A stretch of 64,000 bases of DNA from assembly GCA_964035575.1 (NCBI GenBank), contig OZ037842.1, forward strand, positions 1,736,001 to 1,800,000, given 5' to 3'. A program made the translations under genes and the position numbers. Under the pieces are notes generated by a model that saw only the letters and a list, made by a program, of their open reading frames with translations, was not told where the DNA came from and did no database searches. Each line of letters starts with the position of its first letter. Within the stretch, counting starts at the first letter, position 1. The DNA is from Rhynchopus sp. YZ270_cl-10 (taxonomy: Eukaryota; Euglenozoa; Diplonemea; Diplonemida; Diplonemidae). Shown here one piece after another: positions 21,223 through 32,020 of this stretch.

Positions 21223-22246
21223 ATGGCAGACCGCAACGAAGATCTTCGACGTGAGTATGTAATTTTTTAGCCGTACAGCTGACACTGTACGATGATCTAT
21301 TGCGAGCAAGGTGATTAAGTGTCAGAGGCACTTTGAGGACAACCGTTGTTGATATTTACTCCTACCCCTTTCTCTTTAATCTCTTCCATTCCCTCCCCCC
21401 TGCAGACTTGACGTTCTTGGTGATGACATGCGGCGTGCGCAGCTAGCCATGCAGACCGCACTGCTAGAGATGCAGCGCATCGAAGACAGACGGCGTGAGA
21501 TCGACGCTTTGATGGCAACGCTTGAAGGGGTGGCGCACCAGGGTGCACAGGCAGACCAGGACATCCTACAACACGAGGTCGTCGAGCTGCGGGCTTCTCT
21601 TGCACACTCCGCCGAGCTGCAGGAACGCGCAGCCATACAATCCGAGCGCGCCGCCCTCGAGAAGGAGCAAGCAGCAAACGCGGTCCGCGCGCAGATGGAA
21701 GGCATGCACCACGAGCTCACTGGGGAACGCATCCGCAACACACTGCTCCACCAGGAGCTGCACAACGTCGGGTACCCTGTTGTTGGCATGGAGCTGTCTG
21801 AGGGCGCACCGTACGACATTGCTGGGGTGTGGGTTGTGTCTGTTGCGCGTGGCGGTGCTGCTGATGCGGCGGGTATCCGCAAGGGCGACGTCATCTCTGA
21901 GGTGGGTGGCATCTGCATCACCACCCGTGAGGCCTTCCGACGCATCATCACCGGTGTCGACGGTGTCCCCACGAAGCCGGGCCACCAGCTCTCCTTCCGC
22001 ATCCACAGGGAAAGCGATGCTGGCCTCAAGCCCATCTCCATGAACGTCATGGTCACTCTCGGGTGGAGTTCACGCAGACCCGAAGGACGCAGGGCAATCA
22101 CCGTCACCCGCACCGACTTGACACCCTCCCGAGGTACCCCGCAAAAGCGTGTCCTCTCCAACTCTCCTTCGCGCGGCAAAGACTCTGTATCAAAGCGGCA
22201 TACCGACAGAAGTGTGAGTCCATCGCGGCAGTCGCGGTTTTTGTAG
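21223..22246 (+). CDS. Coiled-coil and PDZ domain protein, two exons
   Basis: Exons 21223-21254 and 21406-22246 encode 290 residues. The donor GTATGT at 21255, and not GTGAGT at 21251, keeps the frame. The first 110 residues form a long charged helix, rich in Glu, Gln, Arg and Ala, of coiled-coil type. A PDZ domain follows at about residues 130-215: a beta strand, WVVSVARGGAADAAGIRKGD and VISEVGGICITTREAFRRII. This AGIRKGD layout resembles the PDZ domains of HtrA and of kinetoplastid cytoskeletal proteins. The C-terminal 50 residues are Ser/Arg-rich. No signal peptide or membrane segment. Probably a scaffold; partner unknown. Confidence 0.75.
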
Positions 22247-22459
22247 AGAAAAAAGGGGTAATTAGGGGGGAGGTGGAAGGGGGAATGGGGGCGTAGATTA
22301 TTTTGTACATTTTGCCCTTCTTTTGTATTATTTTGTACCAGATAAATAAGAAACTTTTGCAACCCTTTTTGCTACATACCACTGCACTTTTTCACAAACC
22401 CAGTATCACAGAATACCACAAACCCCCACACCATGTGGTCGATCTAAGCAAAGAGGAGA

Positions 22460-23833
22460 ATGGTAGAAACGATTGTGTCATTGGTGCCTGCTGCGACTGA
22501 TGCGTTGTGCCGTCTTGGCCTCCGCCACGCCCTTGCAGGCCGTACGCAGACGTGCCAGTGGCCGCCAATTGTTGCAGGTGTGCCTGTTGTTGCGACGTGT
22601 GCGCTTCACCCTTCGGACTCACCACACATCACCGCAAACGTGTCGGACACAGATCTGGTCTTTGTGCCGGACTGCCGTGAGTGGCGTGACGTGTCTGGGC
22701 GGGACGGCGTTGCGCTGCTGCCCTGTGCCGCTTCCATTGCGCAGGGGATAGCGCTGGTCGAGACTGTTGCTGCTGCGTGCCGTGCTGAGACACGTGGACG
22801 ACGTGTTGCTGCCGCACTGACACAACGCCACCAACGTGCACGCGAGACGACACGACATATCCTCAAGAAGGCGCCCGAGCGTACCCGCCGCCGTGTCGCC
22901 CTCCTGCAAGGCCTCACTGTGCAGGGCGAGGTGTACGGGTGTGGCTACTGGGCAAGCGAGGCGATAGAGGATGCAGGTGGCGTCAGTGTTGTGCACGCAG
23001 CGAACGATCCGCGCCGCAAGGGGCCGCTGCTGATCACTGTTGACATCTTGAGGGAGCTTGCACCCGACGCGATTGTGGTGGGCGGCAGTGGGCACCAGGC
23101 TGCGGAGGTGGAGCTGCGTGAGAGTGGTCTGCTGCCACGTCTCGCTGCCGTGTGCCCCGTCTTCGCAGCCTCCTCTGGTGGCGACGCTGCGATTGCCCTC
23201 AGCGCCGCCGCAAAGGAAGGCGGTGCCTTTGCCATCTCCGCAGTCGAAGCCCTCAGCGAGGTGTGCCTCCCACAGCTCTTCGGCACCTACGGGCAGATCG
23301 TCCCCCTCGCGCAGGAAGCAGTCGAACGGCCTCTCCCGATTCCAGAGTACGCCAGCGTAGGTGGTGCAGGTGACCCGCGCCCAAGCTCCCCCTTTGGAGG
23401 GCGCGCATCAAGTTGCGGCAGTGACGGCAGTCTGCACGACGTAAGCATGGCACAGCCGATCACACAGTCGTCACCCCAACGTGAGCAGGCAAGCGCGTTA
23501 GAAGTGATGTACTCGAGACGTGATGTGAGTGCAGTTGTGTCGGCGCACGTTGCTTTGATAAGGAAAGGGGACTTTACGGCAGCACACATGCTGTACACAT
23601 CGAAGGCAAGACGGCACACGAGACGTGCTGCGTTGCGTTCCTTTGCGCCAGCCCTACAGAGGAAGCTACACATACACACCCCACAAGTGACGCTTGGCGG
23701 CGACAAAGGCCCAACAGCCTCAGTAATGGTGACCGTCACAGACCCAGACGTGTCGCATCTGGCATTCAGATGGGACCTGCAGGCAGTAGGACAGGAGTGG
23801 CTTGTTGTCGGCATTGCTGGGCTGCAACGCTGA
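22460..23833 (+). CDS. BtuF-type substrate-binding domain fused to an NTF2-like domain
   Basis: Single exon, 457 residues. Residues 1-290 match the two-lobed helical-backbone fold of vitamin B12 and siderophore binding proteins (BtuF/FepB type): IVSLVPAATDALCRLGL at the start, then CQWPPIVAGVPVV, a long charged linking helix near residues 110-145 and VDILRELAPDAIVVGG. In bacteria these sit outside the membrane and feed an ABC importer. Here the domain begins at residue 3 with no signal peptide, so the protein looks cytosolic. After a Ser/Pro-rich linker the last 110 residues read like an NTF2-like domain (DUF4864-type): VSAHVALIRKGDFTAAHMLY...FRWDLQAVGQEWLVVGI. The ligand is unknown. An origin by transfer from a bacterium is plausible for the first domain. 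Confidence 0.7.
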   Translation: MVETIVSLVPAATDALCRLGLRHALAGRTQTCQWPPIVAGVPVVATCALHPSDSPHITANVSDTDLVFVPDCREWRDVSGRDGVALLPCAASIAQGIALVETVAAACRAETRGRRVAAALTQRHQRARETTRHILKKAPERTRRRVALLQGLTVQGEVYGCGYWASEAIEDAGGVSVVHAANDPRRKGPLLITVDILRELAPDAIVVGGSGHQAAEVELRESGLLPRLAAVCPVFAASSGGDAAIALSAAAKEGGAFAISAVEALSEVCLPQLFGTYGQIVPLAQEAVERPLPIPEYASVGGAGDPRPSSPFGGRASSCGSDGSLHDVSMAQPITQSSPQREQASALEVMYSRRDVSAVVSAHVALIRKGDFTAAHMLYTSKARRHTRRAALRSFAPALQRKLHIHTPQVTLGGDKGPTASVMVTVTDPDVSHLAFRWDLQAVGQEWLVVGIAGLQR

Positions 23834-24030
23834 AAAAACAAAACAATACCAAACTAATCTCGCAGGCATTTCCTGTGATCCCCCAATAGACTTTATGTAG
23901 TAGAAACACAGAAACCCTCTCCCCCTGAGCTCTGTTCATTTTCCTGGTATTCCGTTTTTTTTTTGACCAACTTTCTTTAAACACCACCGACAGGTACTTC
24001 ATTCGTTTGGAGGCCACAAACCTAAACAAA

Positions 24031-26489
24031 ATGTCACTTTCAATGCATGAGTACGACTTTGAGGATGTGGAGGACAAGGACCTTGAGGTGCTGCTCGAGG
24101 CGGCCCTTGAGGAGCAGGAGGCTGAGTGGGAAGAGGATGACGAGGACGACGAGAGCGACGAGGATGAACACGAGGCTGACGTCGATGAAGACGCAAGCGA
24201 CTACGAGGAGCAGAGCGACGAGCCTGAGAAGGCGCCCGAGCCGTGGATGCTCCCCCTGCCCGAGGTGACGAACAACATCTACCTCAAATCCTACTTCCCC
24301 GTCCTGAAGTGGCACCCGGGCAAGCAGCCCTCCGCCGCCGACCGCCGTGTCTGGGTGGTGGACCACTTCGCAAAGTCGTTCTACTGCCTCGACGCAAAGG
24401 GTGCCATGAAGAAGCAGCACGACGCCAACAAGCTCCTCCAGCTCGAGCGCAACATCATGGACCCCAAGCGTGCGCGTCTCATGTTCTTCGACGCACCCAA
24501 GTCTTACGAGATCATCTTCCAAAGCAACGAAGACCGTGAGCGCTTCTACGAGACAGGGTCCTCCATCCGCCCTGCCATCCGCGTGTACGCACCGAGTCTG
24601 ACGAAGCCCGACACTGCGCACGACGGAGGTTCGACGACGACGACCATCGACGGCGTGAAGGAGAACTCCGTCACGCAGAAGGTGCCTAACCCGTTCAAGA
24701 AGACAGGCGACCTTGTCGACCGTGAGCTGAGCGGACGCTGCAAGATCAACTCCTCGCTGGTGCAGGACGAACCTTGCACAGTCTGGACAGGCACCTTCAA
24801 CATGTGTGGTGCACCACCACCACGCGACTCGAACTCGCTTGAGGAGTGGATGCCACGTGGCAAGTACGACCTGTACGCAGTGGCGTGCCAGGAGGTGTCT
24901 TACCAGAAGGAGGAGGGTGAGTGGTTCGAGTACGTGCAGAACTACCTCGGCAAGGAATACCTCGTGCTTGCGAGCATGCAGCTGTGGGACATCACCATGA
25001 TCGTGCTGTGCAGAAAGAAGTGTCTGCTCAAGATCACGAACGTCGAGGGGTCGACCAAGGCCACGCTGCACAAGGAGAAGTGCGGAATGAAGGGTGCTGC
25101 GGGTATCTGCCTGAAGTTCCACAACACCTCGATGGCGTTCCTGTCGTGCCACCTGGCAGCGCGTCTGGAGCGCACGAAGATGCGCCGCATCAACGTCGAG
25201 GAGATTGTGAACCAGATCCTCCTTGCGAACAAGGACACCGACTTCTCGGAGCAGTTCCACCACGCCTTCCTCATGGGCGACCTGAACTACCGTGTGGAGA
25301 TGGAGGGTGCAGAGGCAGAGCCTCTTGTCCAGCAGAAGAACTGGCTCGAGCTGCTCAACCAGGACCAGCTCCTCACGGAGATGCGCGAGTCTGGCTTGCT
25401 CCATGGCTTCAAGGAGGCACCCATCACTTTCCCCCCTACGTACAGATATAGGGTGGGCGGTACCGACTACATGCGCGACCGCGGACGTGCCCCTAGCTAC
25501 ACGGACCGTATTTTGGTCAAGAGTCTGGAGAACACAGACATCAAGTGCACAAGCTACAATGCAGCAGAGACGATCCGCACCAGCGAGCACTTCCCTGTCT
25601 CTGCGACGTACCAGATTCGCTGTGTGCGCCCGCACGCGTCGTGCTTCCACCGCGACCAGGAGCCGCGTCCGCAGTTCAACTTCACGTCTGTGCGCTTCAC
25701 GGACCAGACACATCTTATGTTCCGCAAGCCCATGGTGCAGATGTACACACCCTTCTCGGAGGCTGCACACAAGGGCAAGCCCATCAAGGCCTCCACCATG
25801 CTGCCTGAGTTCAGCGGCGAGTCGCTGCCCGAGCCCATCAAGATGAACATCCACATGACGGAGTACCTTGAGCGCAACTCCATTTTGATCATCTTCCGTG
25901 ACGAGGCCGAGCCACGTGAGGACAAGAAGTTCCGCGGCAGTGCTGCCATGAGCATGAAGGAGCGTGTTGAGCCCTACGACGAGGAGCGCGAATGCGACCT
26001 TGAGGTGCTCTGCCTGGGCCGCAAGGTGGGTATTGTCAACGTCAAGTACAAGGTATGTCTTTATTTGTTTAATATGCAATGCCTGCGTCCGAACGGTGAG
26101 GTGTTCTGCACTCCTTCTTTCTTTTCTTTTCTACGTTTTGCAAAACACACAACATAAAAAGAAAGATGGGACCATTTTTGTTGATCCCTCACCATATACT
26201 ATCAATTTATTGATTGCATATGATGAAAATACTTCTTCGACCTGCAGTACAAGAGAAATTGCAATAACGTGACAGAAGGGGCACCTTAACAATCTCTATG
26301 GTCAAACAACCTTCATGAAATAATGGAATTTTCTGGAAAAAAACTGCCTTCAAAACACAGGTGACGAACTACGGATACACACCACCGCCCGGATGCACTG
26401 AAGGGCGTGTGCCCAAGGAGACCCTCATGGACCCTGATGCAGGAGTAGCGTCTGAGGCTGGCGACGACGAAGACGAAGACGAGGAATAG
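24031..26489 (+). CDS. Inositol polyphosphate 5-phosphatase, two exons
   Basis: Exons 24031-26052 and 26361-26489 encode 716 residues. The N terminus is very acidic (residues 5-75), followed by a PH-like region (near 85-190) with the strand pattern VWVVDHFAKSFYCLDAKG. The catalytic domain starts at TVWTGTFNMCG and shows CQEVSYQKEEGEW, FLSCHLAARLER, FLMGDLNYR, PPTYRY, SYTDRILV and SEHFPVSATY, the full set of metal- and phosphate-binding motifs of 5-phosphatases. The enzyme removes the 5-phosphate of phosphoinositides or inositol phosphates. A beta-rich, C2-like region follows, and the tail is acidic again. A PH plus 5-phosphatase layout suggests membrane recruitment. The intron is 308 bases. 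The TTG at 24007 upstream is in frame, but the ATG at 24031 is the sensible start; CACCGACAG at 23993 is a likely trans-splice acceptor. Confidence 0.92.
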
Positions 26490-27042
26490 AACAGGGGGTG
26501 AAATGAAACGTACCATCCTCTCATGCAAAGAACGTACAAGAAAAAGAAGAAAAAATAGGGGATGGGGATTTGTTTTGCTCTTGCTGTCGGGTTTGGACAA
26601 AAGAGGGGAAAAAAAAATGTTGAGAAGGGGTGAAGATCCCCCACTCAACGTCATTTGATTTTTTTTTCTTTTTCTTTTTTCTGTTCCTTTCAGCAGTTGG
26701 GGTCTGTTTTCCCCTTTTTTTCTTTTTTCTTTTTTCTTTTTGCATTTTTATTTTGGCTTTTGGTTCCGGTTTTCTTCTTCTTCTTTTTCATCGGCGGAAA
26801 ACCCGGTGAGAAGGGGGGGAAATATACCTACAACCTTGAGTGGATTTCCACCCTAGCTTTCAAAAAAAAATGAGGTTTCAGGGCAAGATTTCTACCTCAC
26901 ACTAGTATTAGTATCACCAGGCAAAAACCCAGCACATGAGGGTATTGAGGTGCTGTTTTGTTGTGCTTTGCAAAAAACCTGTGTATGAGAGGCGCGCTCA
27001 GCTTTTCTAGTTTTCCTTTCTTTCCTTTCTTTTTCTTTTTTT

Positions 27043-27199
27043 ACGCGCACTACTTTGTGAGCGGAAAGTGTCACGTCGTTCACCCACCCAACCGTGCTCC
27101 GCAACACCACCACCCAACAGGTGATTTTTAGTGTGTGGAAGCGTCAACGCATCAAACAACTACAAGAAGGGGGGTGAGGGAACGACAAGTGACACTTTT
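27043..27199 (+). mobile_element. Inverted-repeat element, copy 1
   Basis: The shared block begins ACGCGCACTACTTTGTGAGC. From 27065 the left arm AAAGTGTCACGTCGTTCACCC can pair with the right arm GGGTGAGGGAACGACAAGTGACACTTT. The second copy at 53677-53782 lacks about 49 bases from the middle. I see no clear target duplication. Confidence 0.5.
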
Positions 27200-27201
27200 C
27201 T

Positions 27202-27266
27202 CATAGGTTACGAACGGGTATTCGTGTTTTTGAGGGCGTTTTTCGGACGCGCATTCGTGACCTATG
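27202..27266. repeat. Palindromic hairpin
   Basis: CATAGGTTACGAACGGG and, 35 bases on, GCATTCGTGACCTATG form two inverted arms with 11 of 13 outer bases paired. It abuts the element above and may be part of a larger composite repeat. Confidence 0.4.
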
Positions 27267-27340
27267 TTTTCTTTTAAAAAATAATTTTTTTTGCACGGTG
27301 TTCAACGGATGTGTTCTTTCTAACAAAAAAACAAACGGTG

Positions 27341-27390
27341 TAGTGGATAGCATCCTCAGGTGCCTACACTGATACAACCAAAGCTTTCAA
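27341..27390 (+). repeat. A-flanked SINE-like repeat
   Basis: TAGTGGATAGCATCCTCAGG, then TGCCTACACTGATACAACCA and AAGCTTTCAA. Preceded by AACAAAAAAACAAAC. Confidence 0.5.
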
Positions 27391-27663
27391 CAGACAAAAC
27401 AATGTATAGTTTGTTTCAAACAAAAAAATTGAGTATCCATTTTTTTCCGATGTGAGAAGAGTAATGACAGAGAACGGCATATGCTTATAATGTAGAGGTG
27501 GGTAAGAGAGACGATTGTTTAGTCCCTGATATGGGAGGGACAAATCATAGAAAATGGACGGCATTGCTTAAGGTGACTTCAGTACAGTTCATCAAAAAAA
27601 AAAAAACCCCCCTTTTTTTTTTTCTTTTCCCAACAAAACCAAATACAAGCAACAAAAAAAAGT

Positions 27664-27720
27664 TATGGGTGGAACACATCCTGTGTCTACACTTACTAAA
27701 CATTTTCAAATAAAAAAAAG
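27664..27720 (+). repeat. A-flanked SINE-like repeat, diverged
   Basis: TATGGGTGGAACACATCCTG, then TGTCTACACTTACTAAACA and TTTTCAAATAAAAAAAAG. A-rich sequence lies on both sides. Confidence 0.45.
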
Positions 27721-28080
27721 AACTAAAAAAAAAAAAAACACAAGAGACAAAAAGTAATATTATAAACAACATGGAGTGAGAGAGACCAATCGCGTATCTC
27801 AATTCTTTAGATAGAAATGAGCCATTTTTGTTACCTAAAAAGAAACACACAAAAAAAAACCTTTTTTTTTTCCAATTTTGTCTTCGAAATATAAGAGTCT
27901 TTACGAGAAGATTTGCCTTTTTTTTTTTTAAAAACCGGTTCGGCCGTATTTGATAGACTTTTTCTTTGCCTGTCTTTGATGGCGACTAAGAGGCTTAGGT
28001 TCATCTTCTTTTATCTTGAAACGTGAAAGATGCAAAGTGTACACGAGGGTCGCATGCATCTATCCAAAAGCTTTTATTTT

Positions 28081-28140
28081 TGTGCTTTCATCCGAATGGC
28101 TGGCATCGTGGGTCAGTCGGAGGTGCCTGCATCAGTACCT
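28081..28140 (+). repeat. GGCATC stem element outside the galaxin array
   Basis: TGTGCTTTCATCCGAATGGC, then TGGCATCGTGGGTCAGTCGG and AGGTGCCTGCATCAGTACC. GGCATC can pair with GGTGCC (one G-U pair). Confidence 0.5.
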
Positions 28141-29333
28141 ACCATTTATTCATGAGGTGGCTAATCACACGAGAGGTTTAGCTCATCTTCACCAGTTTTT
28201 TTTCTTTTCAATACAATTTTCCTTACAAAAATGTTTGCGCCTTTCGTCCCTTTTTTCTGATTTTTATGTGCAGTCCATTGAGGATTCGACTTTTTTCTTT
28301 TATTCGAAAAAAAAATAAATACGCGCACAAAAACAAAAACAAAAAACATAGCACTTTGAATGCAAAAAACAAACAAACAATAAAAGCTACTTTCTTGAGG
28401 ACGATTTTGCGTCTTATCATTTTAGTACAAAAGCCTATCAGGCAACTTTGAGGAAAAACTTTGTTGATAAATAACAAAAAACCAAAAAAAAAAAGCAACA
28501 GAAATTTCTTAGAAATAGCAATGCCGTGATGACCAAATACAGTATTTTTTTAAAGAAAAGATGTGGTTGAAAAAGCAAAAAACGCACAAAGTCCTCACAA
28601 AGCGACCTTTTTTTTGGACTCAGCCACACCAAAAAGAAGTACTTATTGTACCCCCAGATACTCTCTTTTCCATGAATAAAAATGTGGAGAAAGTATGCGA
28701 AGCCAAATTCTTTTTATCTCGCGTCTACATTAAAAGCTTGTTGTCGCCTCACAAACGCTTCTCTGTCTCTCACTCGGTTGATGTGTGTCTTATTATTTTT
28801 ACAAGAAACCTCCTTTTTTCTTTCTCTTCACAAGGAACTATTCTCGCACCCAATATATCGAACATATCTTACATCATTTTGCAAAAAAAACAAAAAAAAA
28901 CAAACAAGAAGAAAAGTATTCAGGGCAGGACACAAAACAAAACAAAATTTATAAATAAAAAAGCAAAAAGCACAACCCAACAACATTCGCCATGATGTTG
29001 ACTTATACAGATTTCCATTTCTTTGCCGTTTTTATCTTTTTTGTCTTTCAAAAAAAAAAAATGCCTCCCCACACCGCACACCCTGTTGAACACAATCATT
29101 CCCTTCCTCCTCTTCCTCCTCTCCCCCCGCTATCTTTCCCATGTAGGGGAGGTAGTAAATTTCTTACAACTCACAGAACATACACAAATTTTTAGGTAAT
29201 AAAGGCCCTGGGGGCTTTGGGGGGAGACAGCTGTTTGGTAGATTTGGTTTGTGTGCTGCGAACCGTAGAGAGTGCTTCGTCTGTCGTTGTCGTTGTCTGT
29301 CTGTATAGACTGCTGTCCGTTTGCTGAGATACG

Positions 29334-30980
29334 ATGCACAACGCACACCAGGCTGTGAACCACACCTACAGCGAGGAAGGGTCCAGCGAGCACGACGGCG
29401 AGTCGGGCATCTCTGCGCCAAATGCGTCGGCACCGAAGGTCCGACAGACAATCTTTCTGTACCTCGGCTCCGGAAGCTTTCTGTTAGGGGTCATCCTTGG
29501 GAGTATGTCACCCTTTATCCATTTTACCTTATTTTTTGCCGTTTCCAACCTTTAGCCTATTCTATCTTAGTTCACCCATGGCTGGCTGCGGGCCAGGAGG
29601 TGCATCAATACCATTTTATAATTTTCCAAACCCAATCACAGTTGTTGGCCTCTCGTTGGGATGGATCGACGGACACAACTTTCCCGTTGTGATTGGTGGG
29701 TACTGTGCAGCGCTGTCGGCTGTGTTGTCTGTGTTTCAAATTATGGAGCATTTGAGTGCGTTTTTGGACCCTGATGTGCAGTCACGTATGATCAGGATCC
29801 TGGTGATGGTGCCGCTGTACGGAGTGACCAGCTACATTGCGATGAACTACCAGAGTGCCGCCACGGTGCTCGACCTTGTGCGCGACAGTTACGAGAGCTA
29901 CGCGCTGTACACCTTCTTCTCGCTCATGATGGGCCTTCTGGGCGGCACAGACGCACTCCTAAGGGAGCTCATGGCGCAGAGTGGCGAGCCCTTCCCGCAC
30001 CCATGGCCACTGTGCGGGCTCAAGCCCTACTCATTCAGCCCGACCACGCTGCACCGCATCAGGATCTCGATCCTGCAGTTCATGGTGCTCAAACCGCTTT
30101 GCGCTATTGTCATCATTATTTTGCACGCAAAAGGAAAGTACAAAAATACGGACCACCTTTTTGACTTTGAATATGTATGTGACATTTTACAAAAAAAACA
30201 TATATTGGAGCACACTCTAGGGTGGTTACACTAAATTCTAAGTCTAATACAACCAAGTTTTCAAAAAAAAAAAACAAATACACAGGGCTATGTGTACCTC
30301 ACGTTTGTCTACAACGTGTCGATCTCAGTCGCACTCTACGGTCTGATGTACTTTTACCAAAGCGCAAAGGAGCTGCTGCGCGAGCACAACCCGTTCATGA
30401 AGTTCCTGTGCATCAAGGGTGTCCTCTTCCTCTCGTACTGGCAGTCGCTGCTGATCGCGATCCTCAGCGCTACAGGAAGTCTTCCGAAGCTGCAGATGTG
30501 GAGCCACGACGGAGGGGACCAGGCAGCAGGATGGCAGGTATTCACAGTGTTTCAACTCTTATATTTTTACAACATTACCACAACACAGGACTTCCTGATC
30601 TGCTGTGAGATGCTTATATTTGCGATGCTCCACAAATTCGTGTTTGGAGTACAGGAGGTGAACGACCATCAAAGGGTATGCCAAGCAAAGCTTTGTCACT
30701 TAAACAGCATTATACGATACTGCGCCAGACCAGGGTTTTTTGGGAATTTCTGTCACCAACTCCCTAAGATGATACGTGCATCAAGGCACACACACGAGCC
30801 ATCATCAAAGGTGTACCAGAACGTATTTACCTAACACAACCCAATGTAACCAACATCACACAGGATGAGTCCATTCTCCCCGTGGCACGTGCAGACATGT
30901 GGCGCAACTTCAAGCTGACACTCAAACACGAGGATGTACGCAGCGACTTCAAAGACATCTGGTCGTTCGGTAACATCTAG
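29334..30980 (+). CDS. TMEM184/OST-alpha family seven-helix membrane protein, five exons
   Basis: Exons 29334-29502, 29642-30174, 30286-30537, 30589-30675 and 30864-30980 give 385 residues; every junction keeps frame. The sequence fits the solute transporter alpha family (PF03619). After a helix ending in YLGSGSFLLGVILG come FQIMEHLSAFLDPDVQSRMI, ILVMVPLYGVTSYIAMNYQ, LVRDSYESYALYTFFSLMMG with the family LLGG, YVYLTFVYNVSISVALYGLM, and KFLCIKGVLFLSYWQSLLIA, all hallmarks of TMEM184. Seven hydrophobic helices can be counted. Animal OST-alpha exports bile acids and steroids; TMEM184 members are less well defined and linked to vacuole and endosome membranes. The intron 30175-30285 contains one of the A-flanked SINE-like repeats. 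A hairpin-box follows 32 bases after the stop. Confidence 0.9.
30203..30276 (+). repeat. A-flanked SINE-like repeat inside an intron
   Basis: TATTGGAGCACACTCTAGGG, then TGGTTACACTAAATTCTAAG and TACAACCAAGTTTTCA plus an A-tail, inside intron 2 of the TMEM184-like gene. It shows that the repeat can be tolerated in an intron, close to the acceptor CACAG at 30285. Confidence 0.5.
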
Positions 30981-31011
30981 GGAAGGGGAGGGGTGGTTCT
31001 ACTGCTTTTTA

Positions 31012-31044
31012 GATGTGTCCGTGACGGACACATTCATCCTTCAC
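31012..31044 (+). repeat. Hairpin-box repeat, longest stem
   Basis: ATGTGTCCG pairs perfectly with CGGACACAT over a TGA loop (9 bp), then TTCATCCTTCACG. It lies 32 bases after the TMEM184-like stop codon, so almost certainly in the 3' UTR. Confidence 0.7.
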
Positions 31045-31525
31045 GCCTTATTTTTATCCCAAGCCGTTTCTTCATCTTTTTTCTAACTGTCCTTTTTATA
31101 TTTGTTGAAAATATTTGTAAAAATACTTTAATTGGGTTAGATCCGTCTGGCTTTTAGTGAACACCTATGTAACCATACTTCAGAGAACGACGTATGGCGT
31201 TGCACCGCGTATTTGACAATGTAGTGGGTAAGGTAGCTAAGGGCGTGGGGCTTAGGTTAGTAACGCCTTTTCTTTTAGTAGGTGACTAAAGCACCAGAGG
31301 CTCAGTCTCATCTTACCAGCTATTTTTTTTTGTGAGGAGTGGGCAAGATAGTCCCTCATTTAAGTGTATTTGCACTTTTTTTTGATTCAATTGAACACAG
31401 AAGGGGAATTACTTTCCTGAGTGACTGATATGTGTGGGTAAGGTTTTCTATCAGATTCCTGGAAATCTGAATAGCCAACAGGGTCAAGGGTGTATAATTC
31501 AGGTCTTTTTTGTTGTTTTGTTTTG

Positions 31526-31556
31526 GTGTACCCGTCAGGTACATTCACCTTTCAAG
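31526..31556 (+). repeat. Hairpin-box repeat
   Basis: TGTACC pairs with GGTACA over CGTCA, followed by TTCACCTTTCAAG. The stem differs from other copies on both arms in step. Confidence 0.65.
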
Positions 31557-32020
31557 CTGTCTCTTTTTTTTTTTACAAATATTTAACTCATGCATGTTTT
31601 CTGACTCAATGGCAATGTTTATTTTATAATTGTGGCCAACACTAACAACTCTTTGAAATATATGTGCGTGTACCCGAGACACATGATCTGAATTTTCTTG
31701 TTTGTGCCAGCTGACTTTCGTGAGAAGGCTCTTCGAGTTATGCCAAATGTGTCGTAAGCGAACCCACTGCCTGTACCTCACCTATCTGAGTGTCTTCAAT
31801 ATGTTCGTGGTTAAACTTCGCCACTAATCCATCAAGTGGAACCATCAAGTGACTCGCAAAGTATGCCTCAATAATAAAACAATAAACACACACAGCGAAA
31901 CTGAAAGAGAAACAAACCAAAAAAGGAATACCTTGGCAGACATATTTTCCCTTTCCTCCACAGCGGCACTTTATTCACTCTTTTTGTTTCAGTAAAATAA
32001 AGCATACTAAACACACAACA

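Larger units (their letters stand above)
26490..29333. other. Intergenic spacer, 2.8 kb, A/T-rich with several repeats
   Basis: Long poly-T and poly-A runs with no gene signal. It holds an inverted-repeat element (27043-27199), a palindromic hairpin (27202-27266), two A-flanked SINE-like repeats (27341-27390 and 27664-27720), a weak hairpin-box match (about 28037-28070: GTGTACACGAGGGTCGCATGC then ATCTATCCAAAAG), the GGCATC stem element (28081-28140), and two GAGGCTTAG-type boxes (27981-28012 and 28146-28200). Confidence 0.55.
30981..32020. other. Intergenic spacer with three hairpin-box copies
   Basis: No gene. Hairpin-boxes lie at 31012-31044 and 31526-31556, a weaker one near 31661-31690 (ATGTGCGTGTACCCGAGACACAT then GATCTGAA), and a GACTAAAGCACCAGAGGCTC...TCATCTTACCAG box at about 31287-31320. 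Confidence 0.6.

Noticed and set aside
21376-22362. 328-codon open frame on the minus strand
   Set aside because: Shadow of the PDZ protein gene with Ser/Arg-rich low-complexity product and no splice or acceptor signals in that direction.
24040-26079. 679-codon open frame on the minus strand
   Set aside because: It is the exact shadow of the 5-phosphatase exon; high G+C at third positions keeps the opposite frame open. The product is a His/Leu/Val-rich sequence without domain motifs.
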